From: Hepsetus odoe
Taxonomy: Eukaryota; Chordata; Actinopteri; Characiformes; Hepsetidae
Assembly (NCBI GenBank): GCA_017165825.1
Contig: CM029372.1
Location: forward strand, 107,455-171,454
Reading direction: 5' to 3'
DNA length: 64,000 nucleotides
Shown: positions 31,101 through 43,283 of the stretch, piece after piece
How positions within the stretch are numbered: the stretch's first letter is position 1
Layout of the letters: each line of letters opens with the position of its first letter
Made by a program: the position numbers and the translations under genes
Notes under the pieces: generated by a model
What the model was told of the DNA's origin: nothing
What the model saw: only the letters and a program-made list of their open reading frames with translations
The model's database searches: none

Positions 31101-34100
31101 ACACGCCCATGCAGTGATATGGGGCACTTGGTTTATGTGTTTGCAGATGTGGAAGTTAGTGGGTGTTGTAAAAAAAAACACAAAAAAACCCCACTTATAA
31201 AACACACTCAAAACAGCCTCAAAAGACTAAATTCTTGGAGAATTTAGTTCAGAATAGGTCCATTACAAAGCAGTAAATGAGCTGATTTATTTTACGCCTA
31301 AGATGTTTAATGGGGTGTTTCTTTCTTTGTAAAATCTTGTGGTCCTTGATTTCTATAATGTGCTTAAATAAATTTGAAAGTTTCTTTCTCTCACTTTCCA
31401 ATGAGAAAAGGGCAATAATGGAAGGATTTACTCAACTTTTCAAATATAAAAATGACATAAAAGCCTGATTTTAAGGCAGAGCGTGTGGAGTGGAGACCTT
31501 AAAAAACATATAACTACAATATGAATGTGGGAAAGTTAGGTTCCTTAAATAATGGAGTGAGGACACACATTAGCTTGAAAACAAACAAAGAAACAAGCAA
31601 GCTAAAAAACATTTGTTCCCTGAAACATACATTTTTGGCATGGTCTATTGGTGGCCTTAAGTATTTTTAAGAAGATCCAAAACTGTGTGATATTAACAAA
31701 ACAGATCAGCAACCAATGCATAGTAAATTAATAAATGGGACTTCTATAAGTAGCTGATTGATCTATTATGTTATTTTTATATTGTATTTTTTAAAATAAA
31801 TTTTTAGACATCAAATAGTTTATCTACAAATAAGTTTACATATTTAAACTTGGCACAGCTGCTTTGCTGCAGGTTTTTGTGCATTCGTTTTGCGTCTTGT
31901 TAAAAGTTCAATTTTGCAAATATGTTGGTTTGTGCACTGCTTTGGGCCCTCAGCCAGTCTCCATAGTGCTAGTCTGAGGTGAGCCATGTTGTAGATATGA
32001 GTGGGGTTGGGTTAGCAGCCCCCACTGTCTCCACATTCACATGCAATTAGACCTCACAAAAGCCTTGTTAAATGTGTAATCCCAGGACTCCTTCTCCCTT
32101 TGATAGTGTTGGCCAGCTGTAGGGGAATTGGCATTATCCTCCTTATGAAAGACCTCCAGCTTAGTCCAGTGCTGCAGGTTCCCACTGAGGACAGCAACAC
32201 TGGGGTCAGAACTGAAAACACACACACACACACACACAAACACAGCCTACACAAAGACTCATCCTATATTAACACACACCTCATTAGATCAAATGCTCTC
32301 AGCTCAACAGTACACAAAAGATTGCCACCTAAATCTGCATACTTATGTAGCGTTAAAACTAGATCCCTCTCAGGTTATTATGCCCACTCCTGAGCTCACA
32401 GGCAATGGACCATTTTCACCATTCTTACAAAACACATAAACTCAAACCCATCTGCTACTAGATTAAAATCCCCTGCAGATCTTAAAGAAACATATTTTGT
32501 TTTTAAAGCTGTTCTTATAATCAGGGCTGACTGCATTCTGCTAGCTAAACATTTTCTCTCACCAATTCATGGGGGAGACTATGATCTTATTGATTAAAAT
32601 TACAATTATATTGTTGGTATATGTTGATGCAGACAAAAATCAGTAGATGTTTTAGAAGCAGGCATTTAGTCATGACATTATGGTGGGGAATACACAACAG
32701 GAACAACAACAAAAATGTTTTTAATGTATCTTTTAAATGTATTGACATGAATATTAAACTTACAAAATGAGAGAGGTCACTGTAAATAACTGTATATAAT
32801 CAGCAACGCACTTAAATTTTCAGTTTGCCAAGATGAGCACAGCTGAGGTAAGCTATTTTCTATCTGCTGCACAAATTTCATTCTAAAAAATTCAGTTTGA
32901 TTATTTAATTGCATTGCAGTAATTCATCAATAAAAAAACATTTATTACAATTTTAAAGAGTTTAACATGTTAACAAATTGGACAAATGTAAAAATGTAAA
33001 TTGTGGTCTTTTTATTGTACATTTATATTTTAAGTTTCAGTCTTCCCCATACATTTAAATCAGCAAATGAAGAGAAATTGTGAACTAAAATGTGCAGGAA
33101 AGTGGTTTTGTAACAGTTACATTTGATTTTATATGTAAATAACATCAACACAGTTTTGACCTACTTTTGGGAACAATTGTGATGGTTTAATATACTTTAA
33201 TACTTTTTTGTATATGATATACAAATCTGAGTAAAAAGGTACTGCATTATTTTTCAAATTAAAATCCAAGTAAACACAAATCCCAGGAATGCAGTTAACT
33301 TTTCTAAATATCTCTACTTCAACTACAGGTACATTATTTTAAATATTCAAAATTGTAACATTAATTCATACAAAATATAATAGATTTGATGGCTTAAATA
33401 TGTTCAGATAAATAGAAAAAAATGTTTCTGGATAAAAGGAAATGACTGTTAAGTGTATAACTCCAGAAGCTTATTTTAATCATTTGAGTATTACACCTTT
33501 TTTCAAATTTAGAGTGTTTTGATGTGAAATGCTCCGCTGTAGAAAACATTACTAAATGTGATTTCTTTACAGTTGTGATGATGGTGACCAAGAGCTGCAG
33601 TATATCCATTTTATTTATTACCCATAACAAATAGAAACTTAATTTTATATTCTGAGATTTATTTGTAATGTTGATAAAAAGGTGATAAGGGATAAGTCAA
33701 ATAAAACAAATATCTTCTTTGGGTTTTGACTTTATATTTTGATTCCTTGCATCTAACTATTTGCATGAAGTCTTCTGCATACTCAAACCCTCTCAAAACT
33801 AGCATAAAACAATTTCCCAAACAATGTATTCATGCTTTTTTCAAGTAATAACTTGAAGCATTTAGCACTTTGAATGTCTAGTCCCTCTCACTCATTGAAT
33901 TATTTTTCAATTATTCTGATTCCAGAAGTTTCACATCCATCCATTTTGAATGCTTTTTAAAAATATCTGAATTATGCATTAAAAATGACACAACTGCCCT
34001 TAAATAGATCACGGTAAGGCAGCAAAATACCAAACAGCTTCTGTTCTGCTTCTGTCATGTTCTAGACCTTGTTTTTAATGGTCAGCTCTGTTCAACAACA

Positions 34101-34199
34101 GGTAATCTGTTAAATGGTTTGCATGCTTTAACTTTTTAAACCTAAGGTTGATTATTCGGTAAGCAATCTTAAGATTTGTTATTCTATTACTGCTCTGGA
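31101..34199. other. AT-rich non-coding sequence
   Basis: No gene or classified repeat. A (AC)n tract is at 32217-32238. Bases 31850-32200 are somewhat more balanced in composition. No frame has a recognisable domain. Confidence 0.5.
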
Positions 34200-34690
34200 A
34201 AGATTTTTTTGTGTAGTTATAAAGTGAGGGGTAGGCCTTTAATATTTAAGGGGTTAATAATTAAAAACAACAGTCGAAATTGCACTTTTCTATGAAGCTC
34301 ATTTTGTCAACAGTGAAATAGGTTCAAATCAGAGCATTTTGCACTAAGCATAGGATTATGCCACAATTACTGGAGTAAAAAATAGAGTATTTTATGCACA
34401 TCATGAGAGACATGGCTGGCTTGTGTGAACGGATCTCTACATCAACAGATTAACTAGGTAATCCCATGGCCCTAGTGTCTCTGTCTTTGTGCAGGATACT
34501 GTAATTAGCAGCCAAATTAGGGATATTATTTACATAACGGGAGCAAATCGTCAACTGAGAGGCTTACCACTAAGACCATGATATGTGATTGCACAGCCAT
34601 TATCATTTTTGGAACTTGGGTCATAAATTTAAGGAAAAGCAGTTATCTCAAACTCAAGCTGTTTATCTCTTGTTAGCTATACAATCCCTA
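34200..34690. promoter_or_regulatory. Candidate conserved non-coding element
   Basis: A 490-base repeat-free block with several homeodomain-type cores (GGGTTAATAATTAAAAAC, CAGATTAACTAGG, CTGTAATTAGCAGCC) and no reading frame. It ends just before an inserted Tc1-like element. It has the composition of vertebrate enhancers near developmental genes; inference only. Confidence 0.4.
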
Positions 34691-34903
34691 TACAATCCAA
34701 GAAGGTAGAATACTGTCTGGATAGTTCAATGGATGAGTGCATAGGGTTGGGGCCACCAGTATGAAGGAGTGAAGAGTAATACCATGGTAAAATTTTAATT
34801 CAGTAATTAATCTAGTGTATTTATTGAACTCAAATCTGAAAGAATACCAAATCTTAGTTACTTGTGGAGTTATAACTGGGTTCTCAAAATGGGTTCTATG
34901 ATA

Positions 34904-35433
34904 TACAATACTGTGTAAAAGTTTTAGGCAGGTGTGAAAAAATGCTGTAAACAAAGAATGCTTTCACAAATATTAATAATGATTGTTTATTTTTAGCAAT
35001 TTACAAAATACAAAATAAAAATTTAAATCAAATCAAAATTTAGTGTTACTACCTTTTGCCAGCATCAATTCTTATAGGTACACTTGCACAAAGTCAGAGA
35101 TTTTGTAGGATTATAGTCGGGTGTATGATCAACCAATTTTAACAAACAGGTGCTAATGATCATCAATGTCACACGTAGGTTGAAACAGTCATGTTTGGAA
35201 CAACCTACCAGCTGAGTTCCTTCAAAAACTGTGTGCAAGTGTACCTTGAAGAATTGATGCTGTTTTGAAGGCAAAGGGTGGTCACACCAAATATTGATTT
35301 GGTTTAGATTTCTCTTTTGTTCATTTACTGCATTTTGTTGATTGATGAAAATAAATGATTAACATTTATGAAAGCATTCTTTGTTTACAGCATTTTTTCC
35401 ACACCTGCCTAAAACTTTTGCACAGTACTGTAT
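34904..35433. mobile_element. Non-autonomous long-TIR Tc1-like element
   Basis: Second long copy of the 10286-10837 family with the same two-arm structure. The termini are TACAATACTGTGTAAAAG and CTTTTGCACAGTACTGTA, and the central GCATCAATTCTTATAGGTAC is shared with the first copy. Confidence 0.8.
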
Positions 35434-36322
35434 AGTCCATAAAATCTAACAGCAGTCAATATTCATACGCACCATATTTATTGCTTCCTAAAAATAATAA
35501 ATATGGTAAAAATATAATATCTTAAGGCTCAGCACAGGCAATATTAAACTATTTAACCTTTTATGGTTTTTTTTAAGAAATCTTTATGATTATATTTTTA
35601 TTTATATGATGTTTTAAGTGATTCAATCATACTTTTAAAATGAAATAGATCAATTTAGCTTTCTTTATGATAAAACATGCATCTCATACATGATATTCAT
35701 GACATTGCCATGATATATCTCTATGCTTTTCTGACTAAGTTTACCACAATAAAATGTCTGCGATAAATGGTAACATTTTCTTAACTAGCTAAATAAAGGA
35801 TAATCGAAACACTCTCAGACTGATTTTCTTAACTAATTATGGTTTAAGATGAATGGATTACACTTAGCACCTTTGCATTAATTAAAGTTTTATACCAATT
35901 GAAGAAACATATGGGGCAAAGAATTATAACTTAAGTATTATATAATGCAGAAAAGAGGAAAATTGCTGTGTAGCAAAAAAGGAAATCAAATATTCAGATT
36001 TTATGAGATCAGTTTGAACAGAAAGTCAATGGAAACGTGAATCTTTTGAGTTTGTGTGTTTGATGATAATACAGTCATGTTAAATGTTTACCATGACTAA
36101 TCTAAATTTCATTGTTTGCATCCCCTCTTTGCCACTTCTTCAGCAGCTACAAAAACATTTGTTTAAGGAAACACTGAAATATGTGATCACTTGGAGAAGT
36201 GAAGCCCTGGCAGTGTCACTTCTACTCATAGTTAGTAATGGGGAATAGGCTTTTAGATTTTTTACAAGCTTCTGGAATATTCACAGCAATGCAGAAAGTT
36301 AAGGCCATGAAAGTCTAAGCTG
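35434..36322. other. AT-rich spacer with possible POU/SOX sites
   Basis: Bases 35770-35930 are a repeat-free block with TAACTAATTATGG and GCATTAATTAAAG. CATTGTTTGCAT at 36110-36121 joins a SOX-type CATTGTT to an inverted octamer half TTTGCAT. No gene. Confidence 0.35.
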
Positions 36323-36526
36323 GATCGATATAGATGGCCTCACACCAGATTAGACTTGGAGTAAATCTGAACAAATCGATCTAGATGGTTACACTACAGG
36401 TTAAAGCTAGAGTATATCAGTCCAAATCAATATAAATGACTGAACCACAGTTTAAAATGGCAGTATATCTGTCCAGTTCAGTGCTAATGGGTATGCTACA
36501 GTGACAAAAAGCTGGAGTAAACTGGT
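36323..36526. repeat. Degenerate minisatellite, about four units of ~50 bases
   Basis: Successive units share the order GAT/AAT-CGAT-TAGATGG, CAC-CAG, TTA, GAGTA-AT, CTGNNCA and then restart; anchors are GATATAGATGG, GATCTAGATGG, AATATAAATGA and AGTGCTAATGG, followed by ACACCAG, ACTACAG, ACCACAG and GCTACAG. Units have diverged substantially. Confidence 0.7.
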
Positions 36527-36869
36527 ATGTAGCAAAAGCATTAGTTAACAGCATATGTCTTATTCAGACCAGCGTGGCTGGGTATGGAGAAAGAGAAGCT
36601 GCTGCAAATGTTCACTGTGTCAATTTGGTAAGACAAGGAAGCAGTGCTTATGATGGATAATGTGGCTGTGTGTATATGAGTGTGTTCTGAGGTTTTAAAT
36701 ACCTGATCACTGAGTGTTTATTCCATGCTCTAGAAAGTAGTGTTGTCACACTAATACTTCAATATTACTACAACTGCCAGTTCAAAGTATGCAGTACAGT
36801 TCAGTTTTGAAGGTATCTATTGTTCTGGACTGAGTATGGGTTAAAGATTTAAATGCTTTACTGTCTCTT

Positions 36870-37347
36870 CACTGTTGGTTGTAGACGGTGGCACTGACAA
36901 AAAGACAGGCAGCAGGGCTGGAGAAGTTAAAGGTGCTGAGATTTTCATTGGGAGTGACAAAGATGGACAGGAATAGAAATTAGTATATTAGAGGAACAGC
37001 TCAGGTTCGAGGCTTAGGATTAGGGTTAGGGTTAGGGTTAGGGTTTTGGAGACAATATTACAGAAGGAAGATTCTATTGGTACATGTACATGTCCAGAGG
37101 AGAGAGGAGGATTACATTGGTAGAAGGATGCTGAGGATGGAGCTGCCAGGAAAGAGGAGAAGAGGAAGACCAAAGAGGAGGTTTTATGCATGTGTTGAGA
37201 GAGGACATGCAGGTGGTCGGTTTAGGGAAGGAGGAAGATGCAGAGGACAGGAAGAAATGGAGACAGATGATCCACTGTTGTTACCCCTAAACAGGATCAG
37301 CCAAAAGAAGAAGAAGAAGAAGAAGAAGAAGAAGAAGAAGAAGAAGA
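36870..37347 (+). mobile_element. RTE-like LINE 3' fragment with (AAG)n tail
   Basis: Sense-strand LINE 3' end: a GACAAAGATGGACAGGAATA block, IRGTAQV-coding sequence, VQRREEDYIGRRMLRMELPG and GRPKRRF, ending CCAAAAGAAG plus about 14 AAG units (37304-37347). The copy is interrupted by telomeric repeats at 37014-37043. Confidence 0.8.
37014..37043. repeat. Interstitial telomeric repeat, (TTAGGG)4
   Basis: One TTAGGA followed by four perfect TTAGGG units, lying exactly within the LINE between the equivalents of CAGGTT and TTTGGAGACAA. Other LINE copies in this window (23534, 44929) have only a few bases at this point. Confidence 0.95.
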
Positions 37348-38399
37348 CTGTCTTTCATGCTGTAACTCTGTAACAACATGGTTTGTGTTTTGTTTTTAAT
37401 TGAATTTTCAAAGAATTTGTTTCAAATGGAATGCCTAATAAGTGGAACATCAAAACACTGGTTCACACCCTGATCCCTTTGCTTTTTCCTTGACAAATTC
37501 TTGTGCAAATGAGTGTTGAGCCATCAGTTTGTAAACATGTGGCAGAGTTTCTGTTACCTTTCATGGTAACAGGTGGAGATTCAACACTTTTCAGCACCCA
37601 CAAGGTGAGTATATAGAAAACACAGGACATAACTACAACAGATTAACTTTGAAGCTTAAAGTTTCAGTTCAGTTCAGTATTATTAACAGTCCACTTTCCA
37701 TGTGCTTGACAACACCAAATCAAACATGGGTCATGAAGGGGTCATTCCAAAATGTAGCTAATTTAGACCGCACAGGTGAACATTTAATTACAGTTATTTT
37801 TGTTGTTTTGTTACTATAATTTCTATTTTTTTTTTGTGTTGTCTTTATATTACAAAATCTTTCTATAAATCAAAAAAATCAGGCAAAAGGAGACCTGCTT
37901 GACAAATCTCAATAAAATCAATAAACCGATAGACCAATTTACTTATTTTTTCTTCCTCTGCCTGTTTCTTTCTTTTCTCTTTTTTACTTGTACCATATTT
38001 GTCTCTGACTTCCACCTTTACCGTCTTTGTTGGGCCAACAAACCAGAGTCCCCCATCTCTCTCTCTCTCTCTTGAGATCCACTCAAGCCTCACTAAAGCA
38101 TTCACCTCATTTAGGTCACTTTCCCAAGAGCCCCTCTCCCCCATCCCAAAAGGGAAAAAGAAAAGAACTGGTTTAAGACAGGACACCATCTGTCCTCCAT
38201 CATAAAGGGCCATGGACTTGGGGTGAATATGTGTGTGTGTGTCTGTGTGTATGTTTCTGTGAAAGTTAGAGAGAGAAAAGAGTATAACTGCTTGTGAAGG
38301 TCCGAGGTAAGGAATGAGGCAGGATATTTTTGGGGTTCGATTAAAGCATGCCTATTTGTCAGTGTGTGTGTCCAGCCGTATCTGCATCTTTGTTTGCGA
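37348..38399. other. Unassigned sequence
   Basis: No gene. A pyrimidine-rich stretch with (TC)n lies at 38050-38075 and (TG)n short runs near 38228-38250. Confidence 0.5.
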
Positions 38400-38760
38400 G
38401 AGGGTGAGAATGTGTGTGTGTGAGAGAGAGATTAGCGGACCCCCCTCTGGCTCCCGATCCCCTACAAAGCTGCACCTTGCAGCTGCGACCCGCATGACCC
38501 CGCAGTGCCATGGCAACTGCAGGCCCCCCAACCTGCCCTCAGAGGCTAGTCTGTGTGTGCCTGAGAAAAGACCAACCAAAAAACTCAAAGAACCATTCAG
38601 TACAGCCCTGCCATGCAAACCTGAAGCAGAGCGGAAGCAGGGTTATCAAAGTTACTGCACAGCCTTTTTAAATACACCAGATACACCAGAGCCAATACTC
38701 TATTTGCTGTGCTGTGCTGTAGAATAGGAATTTGTCTCAGGACGTTCTCGGAGGAAAATC
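38400..38760. promoter_or_regulatory. GC-rich candidate regulatory block with RFX-like palindrome
   Basis: Within the gene-poor region this is an unusually balanced, repeat-free block. It contains GTGCCATGGCAAC (38505-38517), close to the X-box consensus for RFX factors, and CATGCAAAC (near 38613), a partial octamer. Frames crossing it (137 and 88 codons) have no recognisable domain and begin or end in low-complexity sequence. Confidence 0.4.
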
Positions 38761-39699
38761 TGAAATATTACTCTCTAATGACATATCATATTTTACTAAT
38801 TTCTCATATATCAAATATATGCAAAAATCACAAGACATCTGAAGAAGAACGATCAGTGGGGTAAGATAACATCTTTAGTACCTTTAGTAAGGGGACGTAA
38901 TTATACTATTTTCTTAAGTTTCAGAAATTATTTTGTATTAAATTCACACAACAGAACTTCACTACTGTTTTTTAGTTGTTCATGTTTCTTACTTCCAAAT
39001 GTTAAGTTATGAAAAGGTGCTAATATGGCTCTTTTAAAACTCATTTAGTGTATACAGTAGGACCAAAAAGACAATTTGAAAATTTGATCTAAGAATCAAA
39101 CCTAATATTCAGTGTCATAATATAGGTTTCTTCCTTTTCCTGTTCAATTCAACCAGTAGCTGAACTAATAAACCTGTTTTGGACCATAAAAACAATTATC
39201 TAGCTGTTCAAGCAAAATTATGTCAAATTCTCAGAATGAAAGATGGTCAAAAGATACATTTACTTACATGTTACCTGTTGAAATTTTTTCACAAAGTCTA
39301 CAAAGTATAAAATCTTTTAGCTTTTCTTTGTTTATTGTAATTCATTAAAGCTGTCCTTGATACACTAGACTTAACCTGGGTGAAATGATGGAATAGACTA
39401 TTGATTAAATCAGGTGTTGAATTCGAAGCCTAACCCAACCCCCTAGAGATCCAGCAGTAGTCAGTTTAGCAGAAGGGTTGGGCATCATAGCAATCACCTT
39501 GAGCCAGGCCACATGCTGCACCACATGTCAACTATGACTACAGACCCTGGGGAACACAATTGGTTTTGCTCTTACTGCAAGGGTGAACTGGGAAACTGAT
39601 TCAGGGCAGGAATCACACTAATACCCAGGCTGTATTGCAACCAGACCCCACAATGTTTATAAAATGTATTCCTCCTTTGGATATTTTTCTCTTTTATTG
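38761..39699. other. AT-rich unassigned sequence
   Basis: Nothing recognised. Confidence 0.5.
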
Positions 39700-40950
39700 C
39701 TTTCACTTTAATTAATGAAATCATGGTCAATTTAATTGGGATTTTTGAAAAAAACTTACAAAAAAACTCATTATCAAACTGAAAACAGATTTCTACAGAG
39801 TAATGTTAATTAATTTACAATATATCATAAAAATAACTAACAAGCATAATATTCTCCCAATTCAAATGAGTATTTAGTAGATGCAACTTTGGCTACAATC
39901 ACAGCATAGAGTCTGTGTAAACTGGTCTGATCCAGGCTTACACATCTAAAACTGTAATTTTACTCCATTCTTCTTTGCTAAACTTTTCATGGTCTCTAAA
40001 GTTGCATGGGGACCAGTCATGAATATCCTTTTTCAAGTTCAGCCACAGATTCTCTCTATGACTGAGGCATTGACTCAGACACTCTAGAACATCCACTTTG
40101 TTGTCTTTATAACATTTAGCTTTCACTGTATACTTCAACTTACTGGGAAAAATCTTCTCCCAAGCCATAGTTCTCCTGCAGATTAAATCAGACTGTCCAC
40201 TAGGATTTGTGCATATTTTGTTGCATTTACAGTACTCTGCAAAAATTTTAGGCAGGTGTGGAAAAAATGCTGTAAACAAAGAATGCTTTCCCCACAGAGC
40301 CCTGATCTCAACATCAGCGAGTGTGTCTGAGATTTACATGAAGAGACAGAAGGATGTGAGGAAGCCTACATCCACAGAAGATCTGTGATTAGTTCTCCAA
40401 GATGTTTGGAACAACCTAACAGCTGAGTTCCTTCAAAAACTATGTGCAAGTGTACCTAGAAGAATTGATGCTGTTTTGAAGGCAAAGGGTGGTCACACCA
40501 AATATTGACTTGATTTAGATTTCTCTTTTGTTCATTCACTGCATTTTGTTGATTGATGAAAATAAATGATTAACACTTCCATTTTTGAAAGCATTCTTTG
40601 TTTACAGCATTTTTTCCACACCTGCCTAAGACTTTTGCACAGCACTGTATTTTACTCTCTACTTGTACAAACCCTCCAGGGCCTGTTGAGAAACATCCCC
40701 ACATCGTGACACTGTCACCACCATGTTTCACTTTACATAGTGACATACAAACATAGTGTCTTGTCTAATGGACAAAAACTTTAATTTTGGTCTCATCAAA
40801 CCACATGTCTCCTTCTTGCACAATAAAGAAAGCCTGATGATCTAGGGAGATTTGCACATGTACCATGTTCCTTTTTCAAAAACAGATTAACTTCTGGGAA
40901 TTTCAACTTGTTTCTGTATCCATACTCTAACTTTTAAATATACTTATACT
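39700..40950 (-). mobile_element. Decayed Tc1-like transposon, split by a younger element
   Basis: On the - strand the conserved transposase block KHGGDSVTMWGCFSTGPGG is readable at about 40680-40735, and the region 39890-40220 matches the part of such elements coding for the middle and C-terminal transposase (CCACAGATTCTC..., GAACATCCA). A non-autonomous Tc1 element is inserted at 40228-40649. Termini were not resolved. Confidence 0.65.
40228..40649. mobile_element. Non-autonomous Tc1-like element nested in an older one
   Basis: Ends TACAGTACTCTGCAAAAAT and CTTTTGCACAGCACTGTA. The interior retains the coding part equivalent to SPDLNISECV and the GAAGAATTGATGC arm. Confidence 0.8.
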
Positions 40951-40989
40951 TTTATCACTTCTGAGGAAGAAGTGTTCTTTACAACAGCA

Positions 40990-41262
40990 CAATAATTAAT
41001 AAACTCATTTCATACTTTTATATATTAATTTGTTGTTATCGTTTATATGTTAATAGTAAAGTCAAGTCTGCAACTGAAAGACTTGACTGGGAGGCCTTTC
41101 CTTTCCAGAAATACCTAAGCTGTCCACCATACAGAACCAAGGGTTTTACAAACACAAGCACAAACAAGAGCGCCCTGAGCACCCCCACATCACCGTCAAC
41201 AAATTGCGTGAGTGAGTGGTGGGCCGGCAACACCAGCATTCCAGTTTACTATTATTCTCTGT
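40990..41262. mobile_element. Unclassified interspersed repeat (family shared with 51405-51840)
   Basis: Shares with the later copy GAAATACCTAAGCTGTCCACC, GGGTTTTA, GAGC-CCCTG, CACCCCCACATCACC-TCAACAAA-type and GGCAACACCA blocks in the same order. No coding content. Confidence 0.55.
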
Positions 41263-42503
41263 ATCCATGAACCCCTGGATCTGCACCTTTTAACTAACAG
41301 TGAAATTAATTACTAAATTAAGAAATTTAGAAAAATGAAGAAATTACTAAACAAGTAAATCTTTAGCCTAGCCTGTTGTTATCTTTCATCATGTTATTAA
41401 GCTACATTACTGGCAAACATTACTCTGGAACATTTCAGCATCCATATGATGTACATTGGAACATATGAGGTTCTTTAATTATTGGTTTAATAACAGAAGG
41501 CAATTGTGAATAATAAGGTAAAACATAAGTTTGGACCATATATTTCAAGGCCTCTATGGTTATTCTAGCAATGCTAAGTGAGTGGTATTGTAAATTAACA
41601 TGCTATTATCGTTATTTACCCTTTGTCAGAATCCCTCTGGTTTGGTTGGTACTCATATTCACAGAATGTCATATCTTTCAAAAGGCCTAGAGGGACATTT
41701 TCCTTCACAAAATTGTTCCAACCATTGTCAGTGAAAACATGACATTTGACATTTGATTACTTGGTGGTTAGTTTGATATTGTGGACTTCAGTCCAGCATC
41801 TAACCAATGGAAGCAAGAGCTTGCTTAGCTGTAGCTACCTCTGCACTATGGAGGAAACATATAGGGAAAAGAGTAAAACTGCCAAATTTGCTGCGTTTAC
41901 AAGTAAATTTAGCTTTACATTTAAATAATTTGGCAGAAGCTCTTATCACAGCAAAGTACATCACTGCAAATCAAGTTGCAATCAGTTCAGTACAATCACA
42001 GTTCTACTGAATAAAAAGGACTAAACAAACATACATTTTCCAGAAATAATTAGGCCTCATTTTCAGAAATCGTTAGATTCTCTGAAGGCCTAGAATGCCC
42101 TGAGGGTTTCCTTTAGACAGGACTAGAATTTGAATATTAATTTATATGTTGTTAAAGCTTGCTTGTTTTTCTTGCAGCTGAAGCAGGAGAAAAGAGGCTG
42201 TAATTTGGGATATCAGAATTTTTTTTACTTAAGTTTGTTATTTGCAAATTGCTAATTTGTTGCATTGTTGTTGAGCTTGATTTGATCTTTAAAATACAAA
42301 GCCACTCAACAACTCAACAATATAACACAATTCTTCTGCCCAAGCATTTGCTATGTGTGGAAATGTGCATGTGTTGCACATGTGTAATGAAAGCATAATT
42401 ATGCTGCATTAACAAATGTGCCGTAGTTGTCACACTAAAGTGCAAATGGACTGATGGTTGTTTTATGAGTTGAGCTGATATCTGTGTGTGTGAGAGAGGG
42501 AGT

Positions 42504-42508
<5 letters not shown>
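41263..42508. other. Unassigned AT-rich sequence
   Basis: No gene or repeat recognised. Confidence 0.5.
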
Positions 42509-42541
<33 letters not shown>

Positions 42542-42557
42542 GTGAGTGAGTGAGTGA
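42509..42557. repeat. (AG)n then (GTGA)n
   Basis: Fifteen AG dinucleotides pass into about five GTGA/GAGT tetranucleotides. Confidence 0.9.
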
Positions 42558-42889
42558 TCTCACCTTTGCTTTGTCCTTGTGCTGGACTGATCAAGCACAT
42601 GATTTGAATTGTTACCAAGGCTGCAATAATAAACATCTTAACTTTCTGGATGAATGATACAGTGACTGAGTCTAGCTCAGGAAGAGGTTTTTATTTATTA
42701 GGGAAGTCTGTAGAACAGTGTTTATGCACAGATTTGCATGTTATGTGTATAAAATGCTTAAGTTTCTTTCAGTCAGCAGTAAGTATTAATAGACAAGCTC
42801 TTATTAGTACATTTCACATGAGAACAGTGAAAGTGTGCCACAGTCACAAACACTGCCCCTCTAAATACAACAAACTATTTGTTTTGAAT

Positions 42890-42892
<3 letters not shown>

Positions 42893-42955
<63 letters not shown>

Positions 42956-42962
42956 TTCTCTT
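42893..42962. repeat. (TC)n microsatellite
   Basis: About 70 bases of TC with two TTTC interruptions. It generates spurious Ser-Leu and Arg-Glu frames on the two strands. Confidence 0.95.
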
Positions 42963-43283
42963 TCCACTCATTCTCTCTGGAATAAATTACTCCAAAGCAG
43001 CAGGCACAAAAAACCTTGTACAGGTTTAATAAGAGTGAAAAGAAAGTTAGCACTTATGGCTGCAAGGGGCTTCACTGGGCTCCTGACGAGGGATTTTGTT
43101 ACTGAAGTTTTGTGTTTTTGTGTGTGTGTGTGCTGGTGTTGGTGCTTAACAGACGTCTGGAACATGGTGCTCTGGTTTTTCACTGATTGTGTGTTTAAAT
43201 GGCGAATGAGACCCATTTCAGTTCTAATGGTGTGCGTGTATTTGTGTGTGTGTGAGGGTGAGTGCATGTTTTTGTGTGCTTGT

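Noticed and set aside
37014..37043. Chromosome end or assembly join at telomeric repeats
   Set aside because: Only about 30 bases long and flanked on both sides by continuous LINE sequence.
38314..38727. 137-codon + strand frame as a small gene
   Set aside because: Starts in GT/GAGA simple sequence, no domain, and no splice or conservation evidence; treated as non-coding.
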